Below, piece after piece: positions 16,923-24,114 of a DNA stretch of 56,400 nucleotides (its first letter is position 1; every line of letters starts with the position of its first letter). The DNA comes from Nostoc sp. JL34 (GTDB taxonomy: Bacteria > Cyanobacteriota > Cyanobacteriia > Cyanobacteriales > Nostocaceae): assembly GCF_017114945.1 (NCBI RefSeq), contig NZ_JABXKQ010000016.1, positions 1 to 56,400 on the forward strand, written 5' to 3'. The notes under the pieces were generated by a model. It searched no databases. It was given only the letters and a program-made list of their open reading frames with translations, and was not told the DNA's origin. A program made the translations under genes and the position numbers.

Positions 16923-17122
16923 ATTAATTTTTGGTTAATTTTATTGATTTCTGCCACCCAGCGCTGACGGGTAGTATGTTCTAAATTTAAAATATCATCT
17001 TGTGACCAGTGGAAATGATAAGCAATAAAAGCTACCTCCTCATATAAAGTATCAGAGGGGTAGCTTACGACTCCCCCGCTAGTTCTAGCTCCACTGAAAA
17101 TTGAGTATTGCAGTGGGGACAT
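16919..17122 (-). CDS. DUF6760-like small CIS protein
   Basis: A 67-aa protein whose core (YPSDTLYEEVAFIAYHFHW, then ILNLEHTTRQRWVAEINKIN) matches the small DUF6760-type proteins found in contractile injection and phage tail clusters right after the tail assembly chaperone. The open frame begins inside the upstream gene (ATG 17122, overlap 58 nt); since only the part from about residue 17 is conserved-looking, a non-standard or coupled start nearer the upstream stop cannot be excluded. Its TGA overlaps the ATG of the FHA gene. Role in assembly is inferred from position only. Confidence 0.65.
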   Translation of the reverse strand: MSPLQYSIFSGARTSGGVVSYPSDTLYEEVAFIAYHFHWSQDDILNLEHTTRQRWVAEINKINQKLI

Positions 17123-17448
17123 TGTGTCGAAATGTGTATATTACCTTGTTGATTGATTCGATTATAAAATTCTCGGAGATAGGCAATGTCATGTAAGAGC
17201 AGTGCTTCAAGTAAATCAGGACTAACAGAATTGAAACTGCCCAAGCGAGTAATGACTCGTGCAAGCATTACTAATACGCCGTAAGCCTGATTTTCCTGAA
17301 CTTTGCGCTCTTGTTGCACCAAAATTTCATCTTTAGCGGTGGCTAAACGCATCACCCCATGACGATGTATTCGTTGTTCACCATCACTCAATCCTCTAGG
17401 AAGAGTGAAGGCAAATTCTGTGCAGAGAGTGTCCTTTTTACGGCGCAT
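17065..17448 (-). CDS. CIS/phage tail assembly chaperone-like protein, copy 2
   Basis: A 127-aa protein of the phage tail assembly protein type (Mu gp41-like, Phage_TAC family). It shares with the gene at 17685-18032 the pattern EFxFTLPxGxxD...HRxGVMRLxTAxDEI, followed by ARVITRLG and YLREFYNRIN. It differs in its C-terminus, which carries CPHCNTQFSVELEL: a CxxC pair that could be half of a zinc site. In tail systems these proteins chaperone tube assembly. It overlaps the next gene, and is separated from copy 1 by 236 nt of palindromic repeat DNA. Confidence 0.75.
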   Translation of the reverse strand: MRRKKDTLCTEFAFTLPRGLSDGEQRIHRHGVMRLATAKDEILVQQERKVQENQAYGVLVMLARVITRLGSFNSVSPDLLEALLLHDIAYLREFYNRINQQGNIHISTQCPHCNTQFSVELELAGES

Positions 17449-17484
17449 AGGTTATTGAATTTGGGCATTGGGTATGAGTCTCTG

Positions 17485-17590
17485 ACTGGTTCCCAGCTTT
17501 CAGGCTGGGAGGCTCCGCCTCCTCTTTGTTGACAAGAGGTAGAACCTTTACCTTTGGGAATACATTCTCAGCCTGGAGGCTGGGAACGAG
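17485..17590. repeat. Palindromic repeat element between the two chaperone genes
   Basis: The outer arms ctggttcccagctttcaggctg and cagcctggaggctgggaacgag are inverted copies (18 of 22), with an inner hairpin ggaggctccgcctcc. This kind of gctggga/ggctccgcctcc element is common in Nostoc genomes. It lies inside the CIS operon. An 81-codon open frame across it is judged spurious. Confidence 0.65.
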
Positions 17591-17684
17591 GCTAATGAGG
17601 CTTTGAACTCCTTTAAATGAGCCTTTGATACTTGCAGACGTAGCTTGGAACTTTTCCCCCTGCCCCCTATGCTTTATGTCCAAC

Positions 17685-18032
17685 TCAATTATGAAGAACT
17701 GCTTCGGGAGAACTTACTGTATCTTCCGGTATGGAAGTTTCGCCTTCCAAGCCATTGATTCGACGGTAAAAATCTTGGAGATAATTTAAATCTTGGGAAA
17801 AAAAGTTTTCCACGATTGCAGGAGTAACTTCTGATAAAGCACCCAAGTGGGTAATCACTCGCGACAAGATAATAATTGTGGCATAAACGGGATTCGCCTT
17901 AACACGTGGGTCACGCAAGGGTGCAATCTCGTCTATCGCTGTTGATAACCGCATTACACCTTTGCGATGGAGGTTGCCTTCAGAGTCTAGATACCCCTTT
18001 GGCAGTGTAAATTCAAACTCTGTGGGAAACAT
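17685..18032 (-). CDS. CIS/phage tail assembly chaperone-like protein, copy 1
   Basis: A 115-aa protein of the same family as 17065-17448: starts FEFTLPKGYLDSEGNLHRKG, then GVMRLSTAIDEI, ILSRVITHLG and YLQDFYRRIN. It lacks the CxxC tail of copy 2 and ends in a polar, acidic stretch. The gene begins 11 nt after the second tube gene, so it is in the same operon. A job in tube or sheath assembly is inferred from family and position. Confidence 0.78.
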   Translation of the reverse strand: MFPTEFEFTLPKGYLDSEGNLHRKGVMRLSTAIDEIAPLRDPRVKANPVYATIIILSRVITHLGALSEVTPAIVENFFSQDLNYLQDFYRRINGLEGETSIPEDTVSSPEAVLHN

Positions 18033-18043
18033 AATTCTCCTAA

Positions 18044-18538
18044 TTATTTCACGCGTTTAAATTCCTCAAAAGCAACCTCCACTTCCTCAATTTCGATGTC
18101 ATGGCTGCGGGCGTTAACATCGGCAATTTTGTAACTTGCGGGCCAAGCACCAGCTAATTCAAATCTAGCGATTTCTTGATTTGCCTGATTATAAATAGAT
18201 AAAGCAACAAGTCTACGTTGCTGTGACCAATTACCCTGCTGGACTTTTTCAAACCACTTCCAAAAATCCATAGAGTTGGTGGTACCTCTACGCAGAATGA
18301 GATTACCACTCTTAGGATTGCTGGGAAGCTTAGTTCTCACCACCTGACCTTTTGATTGCCCTTTTGTACCCCAGGTTTGAGAAGTAACTTCAGTAATTTC
18401 AATTACCTCTTGGGTTCTTTTGAAGCCTTGACACTCCAAAAAGAAACAATTGGCATCGTTTTGACCTTCTAGTGTCAGTTCTAAATAGAACCGATGGGCT
18501 GTCAGAACTTCTGGAATTCGGCTTGCGGATTGTACCAC
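18044..18538 (-). CDS. CIS/phage tail tube protein (gp19-like), second tube
   Basis: A 164-aa tail-tube protein of the T4 gp19-like family (PF06841), which stacks as hexameric rings inside the contractile sheath or forms the ring next to the baseplate. Family marks: RFYLELTLEGQNDANCFFLECQG near the N-terminus, QVVRTKLPSNPKSGNLILRRG in the middle, DFWKWFEKVQQGNWSQQRR and the closing EIEEVEVAFEEFKRVK. It follows the first tube gene by 22 nt. In eCIS loci the second tube often joins the tube to the baseplate; that role here is inference. Confidence 0.9.
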   Translation of the reverse strand: MVQSASRIPEVLTAHRFYLELTLEGQNDANCFFLECQGFKRTQEVIEITEVTSQTWGTKGQSKGQVVRTKLPSNPKSGNLILRRGTTNSMDFWKWFEKVQQGNWSQQRRLVALSIYNQANQEIARFELAGAWPASYKIADVNARSHDIEIEEVEVAFEEFKRVK

Positions 18539-18560
18539 TGTTAATTACTGCAAATGCTAA

Positions 18561-19016
18561 TTATTTAATCCGTTTAATTCCTTCGTGAACCAATTCAACA
18601 GTCTCATTTGCCATATCACCACCAGAGGCAGTTAAGGTAGGCCCGGTGTATTTACAGGGATAACAATTGACAATGTTCCAGCGTGCTTTTTCAGAGCCTT
18701 GTTGGTCGTAAGCAACCACCGAACCCGTCTTTCGATTCTGTGCCCACTTCCGAGGGTCTCCCATGTCTTCGTTACAATCTTGGTACCATTTGTAAAGGTC
18801 TATATCATCAGTGGCGATGACTTTTACTGTGATGTTAGTAAATTTAACAACAGTTGGTGTTGCTTGACGCATGAGTTTAGCGCCTTTAGATGAACCGTGA
18901 ACTTCTTGCGCTGGTGTATTTTCAACGCCTAGTCCGCTAATTTCTTTGATGAATTTATCAGTAATTCCGTCAGCCTCGAAGTAAAACTTACAAGAGGTTA
19001 AAAATTCGCCTGCCAT
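18561..19016 (-). CDS. CIS/phage tail tube protein (gp19-like), main tube
   Basis: A 151-aa gp19-family tube protein. It begins MAGEFLTSCKFYFEADGITDKF, has VVKFTNITVKVIATDDIDLYKWYQD, and ends NETVELVHEGIKRIK, all usual for the principal tube subunit of extracellular and cyanobacterial CIS. It is the first gene after the sheath gene, the standard order, with a 92-nt gap holding a hairpin (19066-19087). The start is supported by aaagga-type sequence upstream on the minus strand (ACACAAAGGAGTC). Confidence 0.92.
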   Translation of the reverse strand: MAGEFLTSCKFYFEADGITDKFIKEISGLGVENTPAQEVHGSSKGAKLMRQATPTVVKFTNITVKVIATDDIDLYKWYQDCNEDMGDPRKWAQNRKTGSVVAYDQQGSEKARWNIVNCYPCKYTGPTLTASGGDMANETVELVHEGIKRIK

Positions 19017-19065
19017 ACTTTTAGACTCCTTTGTGTGTAATTAATTTGGGAATGGGGAATGGGGA

Positions 19066-19087
19066 GAGACGCGATAAATCGCGTCTC
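19066..19087. promoter_or_regulatory. Perfect hairpin between sheath and tube genes
   Basis: gagacgcgat and atcgcgtctc form a perfect 10-bp stem with an AA loop in the 92-nt gap between the sheath stop and the tube start. It has no T-run on the minus strand, so it is not a simple terminator. It may mark an mRNA processing or stability site that allows more tube than sheath, or just a mobile Nostoc repeat. Confidence 0.5.
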
Positions 19088-19108
19088 TACAAGAGGAGAA
19101 TTCTTGGT

Positions 19109-20770
19109 CTATTCACTATCTTCAATGCCATTCCATTGGCTGATGCGGAAAACAACAAACTCCGCCGGTCTGACGGGGCAAACACCGACTTCAATATATA
19201 AACGTCCTAAAATTCTGGTTTCTGGTGGGTTCAATTCTTCGTCGCACTTCACATAGAATGCTTGGGCTGGAGATGCCCCAAACAAAGCACCTTCACGCCA
19301 GATGCGCTCTAAGAAGTTACTGACGGTACGGGTTACACGTGCCCATAAATCTTGGTCGTTCGGTTCAAAAACTACCCACTGAGTCCCTAATTCTAGGGAT
19401 TTCTCGATATAGCTAATTAATCTACGCACACTGATGTAACGCCACTCTGTTTTATCTGGCTCAACTAGAGTGCGTGCGCCCCAAATACGGATACCGCGAT
19501 TGGGGAAACTGCGAATACAATTTATCCCCAAGGGGTTTAATAGCTCTTGTTCGCGGAAGTTGGTGTCATAGCCCAAACCAATTACGCCTCTGGGAACTTC
19601 ATTTGCAGGGGCTTTGTAAACTCCTCTGGTTTCGTCGGTGCGGGCCCAAACGCCCATCACATGACCACAAGGAGGTACTAAAATTGGATTACCGCGATCG
19701 CGTGGATTCGGTACTTTAATCCAAGGATAATAAAGGGCCGCAAACATCGAACGACGGTTAAACCTATTCAACCATTCCACTACTTGTTGCGGTTTGACGG
19801 CTTCTGGTGGCGAATCAAGTACAACCATGCGGTTGGGCGGATTGGGAATATCGCCACTGGCAGAACCCTCGCACATACTAATCATCAACTCGATGATGCC
19901 GTGAACTTGATCTAAATTCAGCACCTGCTCTTGATAAGCCCGCATCACATCAGGACAGGCCAACATTGTGATTTCATCAACTTCAAAGATACCGCGTACC
20001 CCGGTGCGATCGTCTCGAACCCCTTCTAAATTTTGTGAAAATCTATCGGGTGTGGCGGCGACAATGGGCGGCGCTAGTTCATATTGACCATTAACCGGAC
20101 GACGAGCTAAAGGCTGTCCACTTTGAGTTATATCTTCTACAGTGACATACATTGAATTTCTTAATGCCGCCAGCGCATAAGTTGCTGCTTGAGCACCAGG
20201 CTCGCGGTTCATTGTCAAATTCTCATATTCTTCTAAAAGCTCATCTCCTCGACGAATTTGGATGGTAAAATATTCGCCCGTATTTGGAGGCGCTTCTCCT
20301 TCAGTACCTTCGGGTAAGGCGCGGGGCGAACCATCAATAATAACGATATTTACTAATCCGCCTGCTGCTTGCTCAGGGCGCAAAGTAAAGCGCAGGGCTG
20401 GACGATTACCTCGAGCGTTGATTCGTAAGTTAGCGGGTTCTGGAGTTGCGGGTTTGGGTGCGCCGGGTAATTGAGTCCCGATACTTGTCACCCAGCAGCG
20501 ACCGCCACCGTTCATAAAGTAGCCGTAAACTGAAAAGGGTAAATAGGCGTTGAAGTCGGTGAACCCATCAGAATTGGGACGGGCAAAATAGTTGAGATAT
20601 TGTGTCCAATTGGTAACTAACACGGGCTTATATAGTTCAGCCCCACCGCGAACGTCTTCTGTAAAGCCGACAAATCCAGCAACTGCCGTGCTAACACCTT
20701 CAATTGGTCGGCTACCTCGGTCAATTTCTTCAATGTAGACACCAGGAGCAAAGTAATCAAGTCTAGCCAT
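19109..20770 (-). CDS. CIS/phage contractile tail sheath protein
   Basis: A 553-aa sheath subunit (PF04984-type). Sheath proteins polymerise around the tube and contract to drive it through a membrane. The N-terminus YFAPGVYIEEIDRGSRPIEG and GFVGFTEDVRGG are textbook features; YLPFSVYGYFMNGGGRCWV follows. The C-terminal sheath core has GIRIWGARTL, WRYISVRRLISYIEKSL, WVVFEPNDQDLWARV and the final GRLYIEVGVCPVRPAEFVVFRI. Residues about 115-270 form an extra domain (PEPANLRINARGN onward) often found inserted in eCIS sheaths. It lies 30 nt after the DUF4255 gene. Confidence 0.96.
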   Translation of the reverse strand: MARLDYFAPGVYIEEIDRGSRPIEGVSTAVAGFVGFTEDVRGGAELYKPVLVTNWTQYLNYFARPNSDGFTDFNAYLPFSVYGYFMNGGGRCWVTSIGTQLPGAPKPATPEPANLRINARGNRPALRFTLRPEQAAGGLVNIVIIDGSPRALPEGTEGEAPPNTGEYFTIQIRRGDELLEEYENLTMNREPGAQAATYALAALRNSMYVTVEDITQSGQPLARRPVNGQYELAPPIVAATPDRFSQNLEGVRDDRTGVRGIFEVDEITMLACPDVMRAYQEQVLNLDQVHGIIELMISMCEGSASGDIPNPPNRMVVLDSPPEAVKPQQVVEWLNRFNRRSMFAALYYPWIKVPNPRDRGNPILVPPCGHVMGVWARTDETRGVYKAPANEVPRGVIGLGYDTNFREQELLNPLGINCIRSFPNRGIRIWGARTLVEPDKTEWRYISVRRLISYIEKSLELGTQWVVFEPNDQDLWARVTRTVSNFLERIWREGALFGASPAQAFYVKCDEELNPPETRILGRLYIEVGVCPVRPAEFVVFRISQWNGIEDSE

Positions 20771-20800
20771 GAAAGTCTCTCCAAGTCAGTAAAAATCTAA

Positions 20801-21640
20801 TTATTCAGGAGTTAGAAATATTTCTTTGAAAGTATTACTTTGGTTATCTACCAATGCATTGACGTTTTGGGGTAAATAGCCAGGATGATTCAGAGTCAAA
20901 ACATAATTACCTAAATGAAGGTCTTCAAAGAAGAACAGCCCTTCTTTAGTGGTTAATATGGATTTTTCGGTTCCCCTCACAGCCACTTCTGTCGCAACCA
21001 GCGGTAAATTTGTCACAGCACTTTTGACAATACCCGCGATCGCAACTCGCCTGGTTAATACTAGACTGTCACTATCGCGAGACGATTGATTTCGCAAATT
21101 GAAAATTCGCTCCCAAACCAAAGGTACTGGAGTCGGTTGTGGCTCGAAGGGGATTGTAACTGTCAAATATAAGGCTGAACGCAATGGCACATTGAGAGCG
21201 CTCCATAAAGAGCCAATCTCAATTGGCGGCTCTAAAGCAACTGTCAGGTTCAAATTCCCATAGCCCCGTAATTCAGGAACCAAAAACTCCTCTTCCAAGG
21301 TGCGATGGCGCAACAGCACAGTTAACGCCTCACTAATAAAGTGATGCTCACCTAAAGCTGTTCTATCCCAGGCTGTTAATAGCAGCGAAACATCAAACCA
21401 AGCGGGTGCCCAATTTACAGTGGCAGGTTGTAGAGCGCGTGTTAGCTTGCGCTCAACTTGCCTACCAGAATGTTGTACCTGCTTACTCTCACGGATATCA
21501 AAAATGTATAAATTGAGAGTCGGGCCTGCTCCCTCTTCCCTGCGATTACCAGGATGGCTAAAGTCAATTTGCTCTGTACTGGTAAGTGAGGTTCCTCCAG
21601 CTAGAATTTCGGCTAAAGTTTGAAGAACGAAGATAAGCAT
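20801..21640 (-). CDS. DUF4255/Pvc16-like CIS protein with carboxypeptidase-regulatory-like domain
   Basis: A 279-aa protein. Residues about 1-180 match the DUF4255 (Pvc16, tail terminator/cap) family: TLNLYIFDIRESKQVQHSG-like region, APAWFDVSLLLTAWDRTALGEHHFISEAL, and LVPELRGYGNLNLTVALE. Residues about 200-279 form an Ig-like carboxypeptidase-regulatory domain (AIAGIVKSAVTNLPL, GLFFFEDLHLGNYVLTLNHPGY). In eCIS clusters this gene stands first, directly before the sheath, as here. It probably caps the tube at the end away from the baseplate. It is the first gene of the minus-strand operon. Confidence 0.87.
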   Translation of the reverse strand: MLIFVLQTLAEILAGGTSLTSTEQIDFSHPGNRREEGAGPTLNLYIFDIRESKQVQHSGRQVERKLTRALQPATVNWAPAWFDVSLLLTAWDRTALGEHHFISEALTVLLRHRTLEEEFLVPELRGYGNLNLTVALEPPIEIGSLWSALNVPLRSALYLTVTIPFEPQPTPVPLVWERIFNLRNQSSRDSDSLVLTRRVAIAGIVKSAVTNLPLVATEVAVRGTEKSILTTKEGLFFFEDLHLGNYVLTLNHPGYLPQNVNALVDNQSNTFKEIFLTPE

Positions 21641-22245
21641 GAAGGTGTTCTGCTGGTAGCTAATCCAGATGCATCTACAGTATATGTATCAGTCTTCTAA
21701 AGTTAATTAGACTTTTGTCGATATTTTTCGATGGAGAATTGGGCATTGGGCATTGATTATCCCCCTTATCTCCCAATCTCTCAGAATGATGATTGAGAGG
21801 ACTGGAAAAAATTAGCTTTTCAAGAATCCGAAAAGTAGCAACTTCAGTTTGTAGATTAGTCTTGAGTAGTTCTTGATTGGACGCATGACATTTTTTCTTG
21901 TGGGGTAGCACAAAAAGCTTGCTCTAGAGCACCAGTCAAACTTTGATGGATATAATAAGTTCGTAGTCAGGACTTTAGTCCTTGGTTTGAGCGCTGTTCG
22001 CGAAGCGTTCCCGTAGGGTAGCGCTCACTACGAACTGATTTATCCAAGTGTTGTAAATAATAGATCCTGTATACCTGTATATACTTAGGTAAATGATATG
22101 CAGTTTTAAATATAAGCTTAATAATTCTTAGTACTTATTAGCTACAAAGAGAACTTAACAAAAAAATAAACATTTCTGAGACTGCATAATTTTATACTGG
22201 TCAGCAGAAGAGTAAAACATTTGGTTGCAAAAAGCGAGTGAAACT
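21641..22245. other. 605-nt divergent intergenic region between the CIS operon and the signalling operon
   Basis: This region must contain promoters for both operons. It holds one clear palindromic repeat (21959-22035), with arms gttcgtagt and actacgaac and inner palindromes agcgctgttcgcgaagcg. A 78-codon minus open frame at 21675-21911 is low quality and not accepted. From 22040 the DNA is AT-rich with direct motifs gtatacctgtatatac. No operator could be named. Confidence 0.5.
21959..22035. repeat. Palindromic Nostoc-type repeat
   Basis: Terminal 9-bp inverted arms (gttcgtagt/actacgaac) enclose caggactttagtccttg and gcgctgttcgcgaagcg hairpins. It carries no open frame. Confidence 0.65.
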
Positions 22246-23364
22246 ATGACACTAGGCTTTTCTGTAAAAAAACTAGACAATGGCTCTAATTATTTGAATT
22301 CCTCAGATATTCAGAGTTTTTGTCAGCTTGAGTCTGAGCAGTTAACTAGTAAATATCCAATTTTTTTCGCTCGGATTGTTTATCACGATTCATTATTGAG
22401 AGCTAATCAAGAAGTTATAAATTATGGAGAAGACCAAGCTCCTTTTCCTCCAAAAACTTTAGCTTATTTACGCTCAGAAGCATGGCTTACAGATTTCCCA
22501 CCTGCTTTTAATTTACATAAATTTAGGCTTAAGGATTTTTCATCTATTTCTTACATTTGCCCCATATCCTATAGAAATCAAAAGCCTGAATACATTCAAA
22601 TCATTACTCATGAACCTCTCTCATCGACTTTACAGTTATACGTAAAACGCGCTGCTATGCTCCTGAGTAAGTATATAGATATTTACTTAGACTATGGAAG
22701 ACAAAAAACTGAAGTTCAACTCCTAGAAGATATTCTGCATCGAGTAGGACATCAATTGCGTAACTCTCTAGGACTCATCGGATTGTATGCACATAATCTC
22801 TGCTTAGGATTAGAGGATAGTCCTTGGCAAGAACAAGCAACAATCATTGGCGAAAGCATACAAGATTTAGATACTAATTTAAACGAGCTGATTGATTGTG
22901 GTCAAAGTTCAAAATTAAGGGTAACACTTCAAGATTTAAGAAGTTTGGTCGTTGAAAGTATCACTAATTTACAACCGCTAATTAATCAGAAAAAACTTAA
23001 AATCTCGATTCCCGACATATCGACGCTACTGAAAATAGATAAGTTGCAAATGAAACAGGTTTTTGACAATATTCTCAGTAATGCTGTTCATTTTAGCCCT
23101 AATTCAGGAACGATTACCTGTAGTTGGCAAATTTTTCAAGATGAAGTTTTAATTAAAATCTCCGATCAAGGGCCAGGATTGTCTCAAGAGGATTTACAAA
23201 AAGTATTTACCCCATTTTATTCCCGGCGTAAAGGAGGTACAGGACTGGGTTTAACTATTGCTAAAAAAATTATTCTGGATCATCAAGGAAGTATTTGGGC
23301 ACAAGTTTTATCAGAAAAGGGGGCACAATTTTCTGTGATTTTACCCCGACCAAGGAATGGATAA
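22246..23364 (+). CDS. Soluble sensor histidine kinase
   Basis: A 372-aa kinase without membrane segments. Residues about 1-160 are a sensor part of unclear type (a GAF-like fold is possible). The dimerisation/phospho-acceptor helix reads LHRVGHQLRNSLGLIGL near residue 175, with the His in HQLRNS. The ATPase domain has FDNILSNAVHF (N-box), DQGPGLS (G1) and GGTGLGLTIAKKI (G2). The ATG at 22246 is preferred to the TTG at 22225. The response regulator gene follows 26 nt later, so the two probably form a pair. It is the first gene of the operon opposite the CIS operon. Confidence 0.88.
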   Translation: MTLGFSVKKLDNGSNYLNSSDIQSFCQLESEQLTSKYPIFFARIVYHDSLLRANQEVINYGEDQAPFPPKTLAYLRSEAWLTDFPPAFNLHKFRLKDFSSISYICPISYRNQKPEYIQIITHEPLSSTLQLYVKRAAMLLSKYIDIYLDYGRQKTEVQLLEDILHRVGHQLRNSLGLIGLYAHNLCLGLEDSPWQEQATIIGESIQDLDTNLNELIDCGQSSKLRVTLQDLRSLVVESITNLQPLINQKKLKISIPDISTLLKIDKLQMKQVFDNILSNAVHFSPNSGTITCSWQIFQDEVLIKISDQGPGLSQEDLQKVFTPFYSRRKGGTGLGLTIAKKIILDHQGSIWAQVLSEKGAQFSVILPRPRNG

Positions 23365-23390
23365 ATAATTCGGAATTAGTAATTAAAGAT

Positions 23391-24071
23391 ATGGCTAATG
23401 ATAATAAAAAACTTTCGGTTTTATTGGTAGATGACGAAGAACGCTTCCGTCAAGGATTGCGGACTCTCCTCAATTTTTATAGTATTAATTCTGCGTTACC
23501 TGTAGAAGTTATTGGTGATGCAGATTCTGTTGATCAGGTTTTAAAGTTTACAAACCAGAAGTGTCCAGATTTAATTTTGCTGGATATGCAATTGAAAGGA
23601 TGTGATGGAATTACAGTTTTGGCACGTCTTAAAGAAACTGCTTACACTGGCAAAGTTTTAGTATTGTCGGCTCATCAAGAAGACGACTGGATTTTTAGAG
23701 CGATGCAGGGAGGAGCCGCAGGTTATGTGTTTAAAAATCGTGTAGCAACCCAATTGTGTGAAGCCATTGACACTGTAACTAGGTCAGAAATTTATCTACC
23801 TTCAGAAGTTGCTAGTCGATTTTTCCGGTTTTTTCAGGCTTATTCAGACTCTTGTGTGAAAGCATGTCATGAAGTGCATTTAACTGAAAGAGAGCAAGAA
23901 GTTTTATACTGGTTAACTCAAGGTGCTTCTAATGAAGAAATCGCTAAACATTTATATGTAACAGTTGCTACTGTTAAGGCACATCTCACCAGTATTTTTG
24001 AAAAATTGAAGGTTACTAGCCGGACTCAAGCTATTGTAGCTGCCCTCAAGTTAGGATTAGTTCACGCTTGA
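23391..24071 (+). CDS. NarL/LuxR-type response regulator
   Basis: A 226-aa transcription regulator. The receiver domain has the acidic pair LLVDDEERF, the phospho-acceptor Asp in LILLDMQLKG and the conserved Lys in YVFKNR. The C-terminal LuxR-type helix-turn-helix is complete: LTEREQEVLYWLTQGASNEE, IAKHLYVTVATVKAHL and LKVTSRTQAI. The longer open frame starts with TTG inside the kinase gene; ATG 23391 gives the normal N-terminus. It is likely phosphorylated by the upstream kinase. The 580-nt divergent region of the CIS operon is an obvious but untested target. Confidence 0.93.
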   Translation: MANDNKKLSVLLVDDEERFRQGLRTLLNFYSINSALPVEVIGDADSVDQVLKFTNQKCPDLILLDMQLKGCDGITVLARLKETAYTGKVLVLSAHQEDDWIFRAMQGGAAGYVFKNRVATQLCEAIDTVTRSEIYLPSEVASRFFRFFQAYSDSCVKACHEVHLTEREQEVLYWLTQGASNEEIAKHLYVTVATVKAHLTSIFEKLKVTSRTQAIVAALKLGLVHA

Positions 24072-24114
24072 GCGCGACGGAAGTAATCGGCGCAATTCAC
24101 GAAACTTTTTGTAT

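Noticed and set aside
17438..17683. 81-codon minus-strand frame between the two chaperone genes
   Set aside because: It covers a palindromic repeat element and short gcattggg repeats; composition is not protein-like and it overlaps the next gene start.
12542..21640. Prophage
   Set aside because: Only tail-type genes of the CIS kind are present; there is no integrase, capsid, portal, terminase or lysis gene, and the neighbours are host signalling genes.
21675..21911. 78-codon minus-strand frame in the CIS/signalling divergent region
   Set aside because: No ribosome binding site, includes gcattggg short repeats, and would occupy the expected promoter region.
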